Made by a program: the position numbers and the translations under genes. A stretch of 64,000 nt of DNA from Cyathus striatus (lineage: Eukaryota > Basidiomycota > Agaricomycetes > Agaricales > Nidulariaceae): assembly GCA_025738555.1 (NCBI GenBank), contig JAOVFP010000020.1, positions 496,001-560,000 of the forward strand. Direction: 5' to 3'. Below the pieces are notes generated by a model. That model was given only the letters and a program-made list of their open reading frames with translations. It was not told the origin of the DNA and made no database searches. Below are positions 62,198 through 64,000 of the stretch, piece by piece. Each line of letters starts with the position of its first letter. Position 1 is the stretch's first letter.

Positions 62198-64000
62198 TTA
62201 TCCTTGCAACGCACTCTCAACTACGGGTAATGCCACTCTTCTCTCTTCATGCCATGTCGCCCCCTCTGCGTCTCCATCCCCGCCGTCAGGTCCTGTGACG
62301 ACAGTAAGAACCTTCTTTCCTTTAGTGTCTTCGGCATAATTCTCGTAAAAATTATTTTCGTCTCTCCCACTGCCACCGACCTCTCCTTCGCCTTTCCGGC
62401 CTGGGCCATCCCAGAAATGGAAGGCCTGGGAGTGAACACCGTAGGATGCAGGAACGACCTCCAAGAGATCTCCCCGTGCAATTTCTATAGCAGGGATTTC
62501 AGAGGCAGGGAGACCGATAAGATAGGCCAAAAGACAACGGATGACGGAAGCATGTCCGATGATGAGCAAATCTTCCTGCTCGCGCTCGAGCTCGATAAGC
62601 GTAGGCTCCAAGCGGACGCTGAGGTCGTGATAGCTCTCTGCGCGTGGTGCGCGGTAGGCATATGGGTCGTTGACGAAGCGTTCCCAGTCCTCGGGGTAGT
62701 ACTTCTTGGCCTGGTCGGGAGTGAGACCATCCCAGATGCCGGGATTGATTTCGAGCATCTGTGGCTTTTCAACAACTTTGATGTTCAATGGCTGCAGTGG
62801 CTTAGATTTGTGGGGCGCAGGCGACGGTGAAGGAGAGGGAGCGGCTGAGAATGCAGGAGATGCATACGCAGACGAGGTGGATATGGGAGTTCCAGAGTGC
62901 GGATGGGCATGGTGTGGAATTGTGGGTGTGTGGGAATGAGGGTGAGGGTGAGGGTGAGGATGGGATAGGATAGAGGGAGTGCCGGCGAGAGCAGTGGGGT
63001 GTGGCACGGGGAGATGCTGTGGAATGGGGAGAGGAATTTCTGAGGTGGGAGTAGTGGGGGAAGTTGAGAGCGCGCTTTCGTCGACAGATTCTTTGGAGGA
63101 CTGGATGAAGGGCCAGGCGGTATGGTGCGCGCGGCGGCGAGTGGAAGTCCAAATCTAAAACATACGATTATGAAATGGTATAAGAACATGTATATTTCAA
63201 TAATGAACATACGACAAGTCTCCTTTCCTGTGGATTTAGGCCCCTGGCCTCGAGACTCTTGGCTCTGCGCTCGAGGACAAACTCTTTGAGTCGCTCGGCA
63301 TAGTCCCAGCCGGCGGGGAGAGATCCGAATCGGCCTTGTATGAGTGCTCAATAAGCGACTGGCCGGAGCGGGCAAAATAGATGGTCCGGAATCGGTTGTG
63401 GATGTTCATAAGGAAGAATACGATCCGCGACTGAGAGGTGATAAGATAAGTGATAAGATACGATAAGATAAGGGTACCTGGAGATAGCCCTGGATGCTCT
63501 GCTCGATCGCTGGGCTCAGCTGGTTATCTGCAAAGGCAAAGACGGACGCACATTGAGCGTGATCTTCTCGCCTACCTAGGTGAGGTCAGTCGCTGCTTGT
63601 CACGTCACACAGGTACCTCCGCACATTGAATATCCGAATACACGGCCATGTCGTCTCCTCAATCGCCTCGTAGTACTGCTCGTGGTCCCGGATTCGCAGG
63701 TAGTAGTCTTCCATCGCCTTCTCCGGGTTCCATCCTCGGTACTGCAGCGTCACATCAGCAGGAGCGAGATGCGCAGAGACGGGTTACTCACGTCCGGCGA
63801 GGAGATTTTCACCGACCGAATGTTTGATTCAATGATCTCTTTCTTGTCACAGAGCGACTCTTCGCGGCGGGATTAACGGCAGCGTGTAACGGGAAAAGTG
63901 CAGTACTCACCGAGAAAAACAACGTGAATATCATTCTTATCAAACTTTTCCGCCAGCGCCTGCCGCGCCGCCCGAGTGCCGTTGTTGGCATCGTAGATTA
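62198..64000 (-). CDS. PFK26: 6-phosphofructo-2-kinase, bisphosphatase-dead, 5' partial
   Basis: 3' part of a 6-phosphofructo-2-kinase/fructose-2,6-bisphosphatase gene; the 5' end lies beyond 64000. Kinase exons read YDANNGTRAARQALAEKF, DKNDIHVVFL, ESLCDKKEIIESNIRSVKIS, then EKAMEDYYLRIRDHEQYYEA and DNQLSPAIEQSIQGYL. The enzyme makes fructose-2,6-bisphosphate, the activator of phosphofructokinase 1. The bisphosphatase domain opens RTIYFARSGQSLIEHSYKAD: the catalytic RHG His is Ser, as in yeast Pfk26, so hydrolysis should be lost. Close behind it (about 63315) the frame slips: SDLSP and AGWDYAERLKEFVLERRA are one base out of register. Later parts are fine: LIIGHASVIRCLLAYLIGLP, then LEVVPASYGVHSQAFHFWDG and the end PVVESALQG (62198). 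A Pro/His-rich insert (HPHPHPHPHSHTP) interrupts the domain. Confidence 0.85.

Overview
The window looks like nuclear DNA of a filamentous basidiomycete, most likely an Agaricomycete (mushroom-forming fungus). Genes are cut by many short introns of about 45-65 nt with GT(A/G)xGT donors. Several families are typical of that group: an MPDWQS-type seven-pass membrane protein, Gas1/GEgh16-like secreted proteins, Ran1-like kinases and LEAR-repeat secreted precursors. Housekeeping genes are recognisable in full length. I find no rRNA, tRNA, CRISPR or intact transposon.

Layout. 1-9.3 kb holds two paralogous seven-pass membrane proteins, both on the minus strand, in gene-poor AT-rich DNA. 9.3-11.9 kb is GFA1 (first step of chitin precursor synthesis). 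13.9-14.8 kb is a secreted Gas1-like protein, followed by about 3.7 kb without a supportable gene. 18.5-20.0 kb has an F-box protein and a small unknown two-exon ORF. 20.8-26.6 kb carries a class 3 lipase, an SDS23-like CBS protein (divergent from the lipase) and cystathionine gamma-synthase. 27.3-32.3 kb has a cytochrome P450 and an MFS transporter. 33.1-34.0 kb encodes a secreted repeat precursor, KEP-A, with cationic amphipathic cores between acidic linkers. 34.9-36.4 kb is a CNH-domain (Vps3/TRAP1-like) protein. 37.3-38.8 kb is a divergent H2A/H2B pair. 39.2-44.1 kb holds an unknown, probably mitochondrial protein, a PITH-domain protein and an unusually large mitochondrial uS5. 44.3-46.1 kb is glucose-6-phosphate isomerase. 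46.6-48.2 kb has two tandem secreted CxxC proteins. 48.5-50.6 kb is chaperonin subunit CCT-beta. 51.6-52.4 kb is a second repeat precursor, KEP-B, apparently shortened by a nonsense codon. 53.0-55.2 kb is a Ran1-like kinase, 56.8-57.7 kb a KEN-box basic protein, 58.5-60.8 kb an NCS1 permease, 61.2-62.0 kb mitochondrial uS7. From 62.2 kb to the window edge lies a 6-phosphofructo-2-kinase with a mutated bisphosphatase centre and an apparent 1-nt frame break.

The core genes touch hexose phosphate metabolism (PGI1, PFK26-like, GFA1), mitochondrial translation, chromatin and protein folding; this may simply be chance proximity. The most interesting material is the secreted repertoire. KEP-A and KEP-B share a signal peptide style, AR and KR/RR cleavage sites and an ELD-stop ending. 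They look like members of one family of multi-peptide precursors. One is intact and one shows decay of its 3' end. The tandem CxxC pair is a separate small secreted family.
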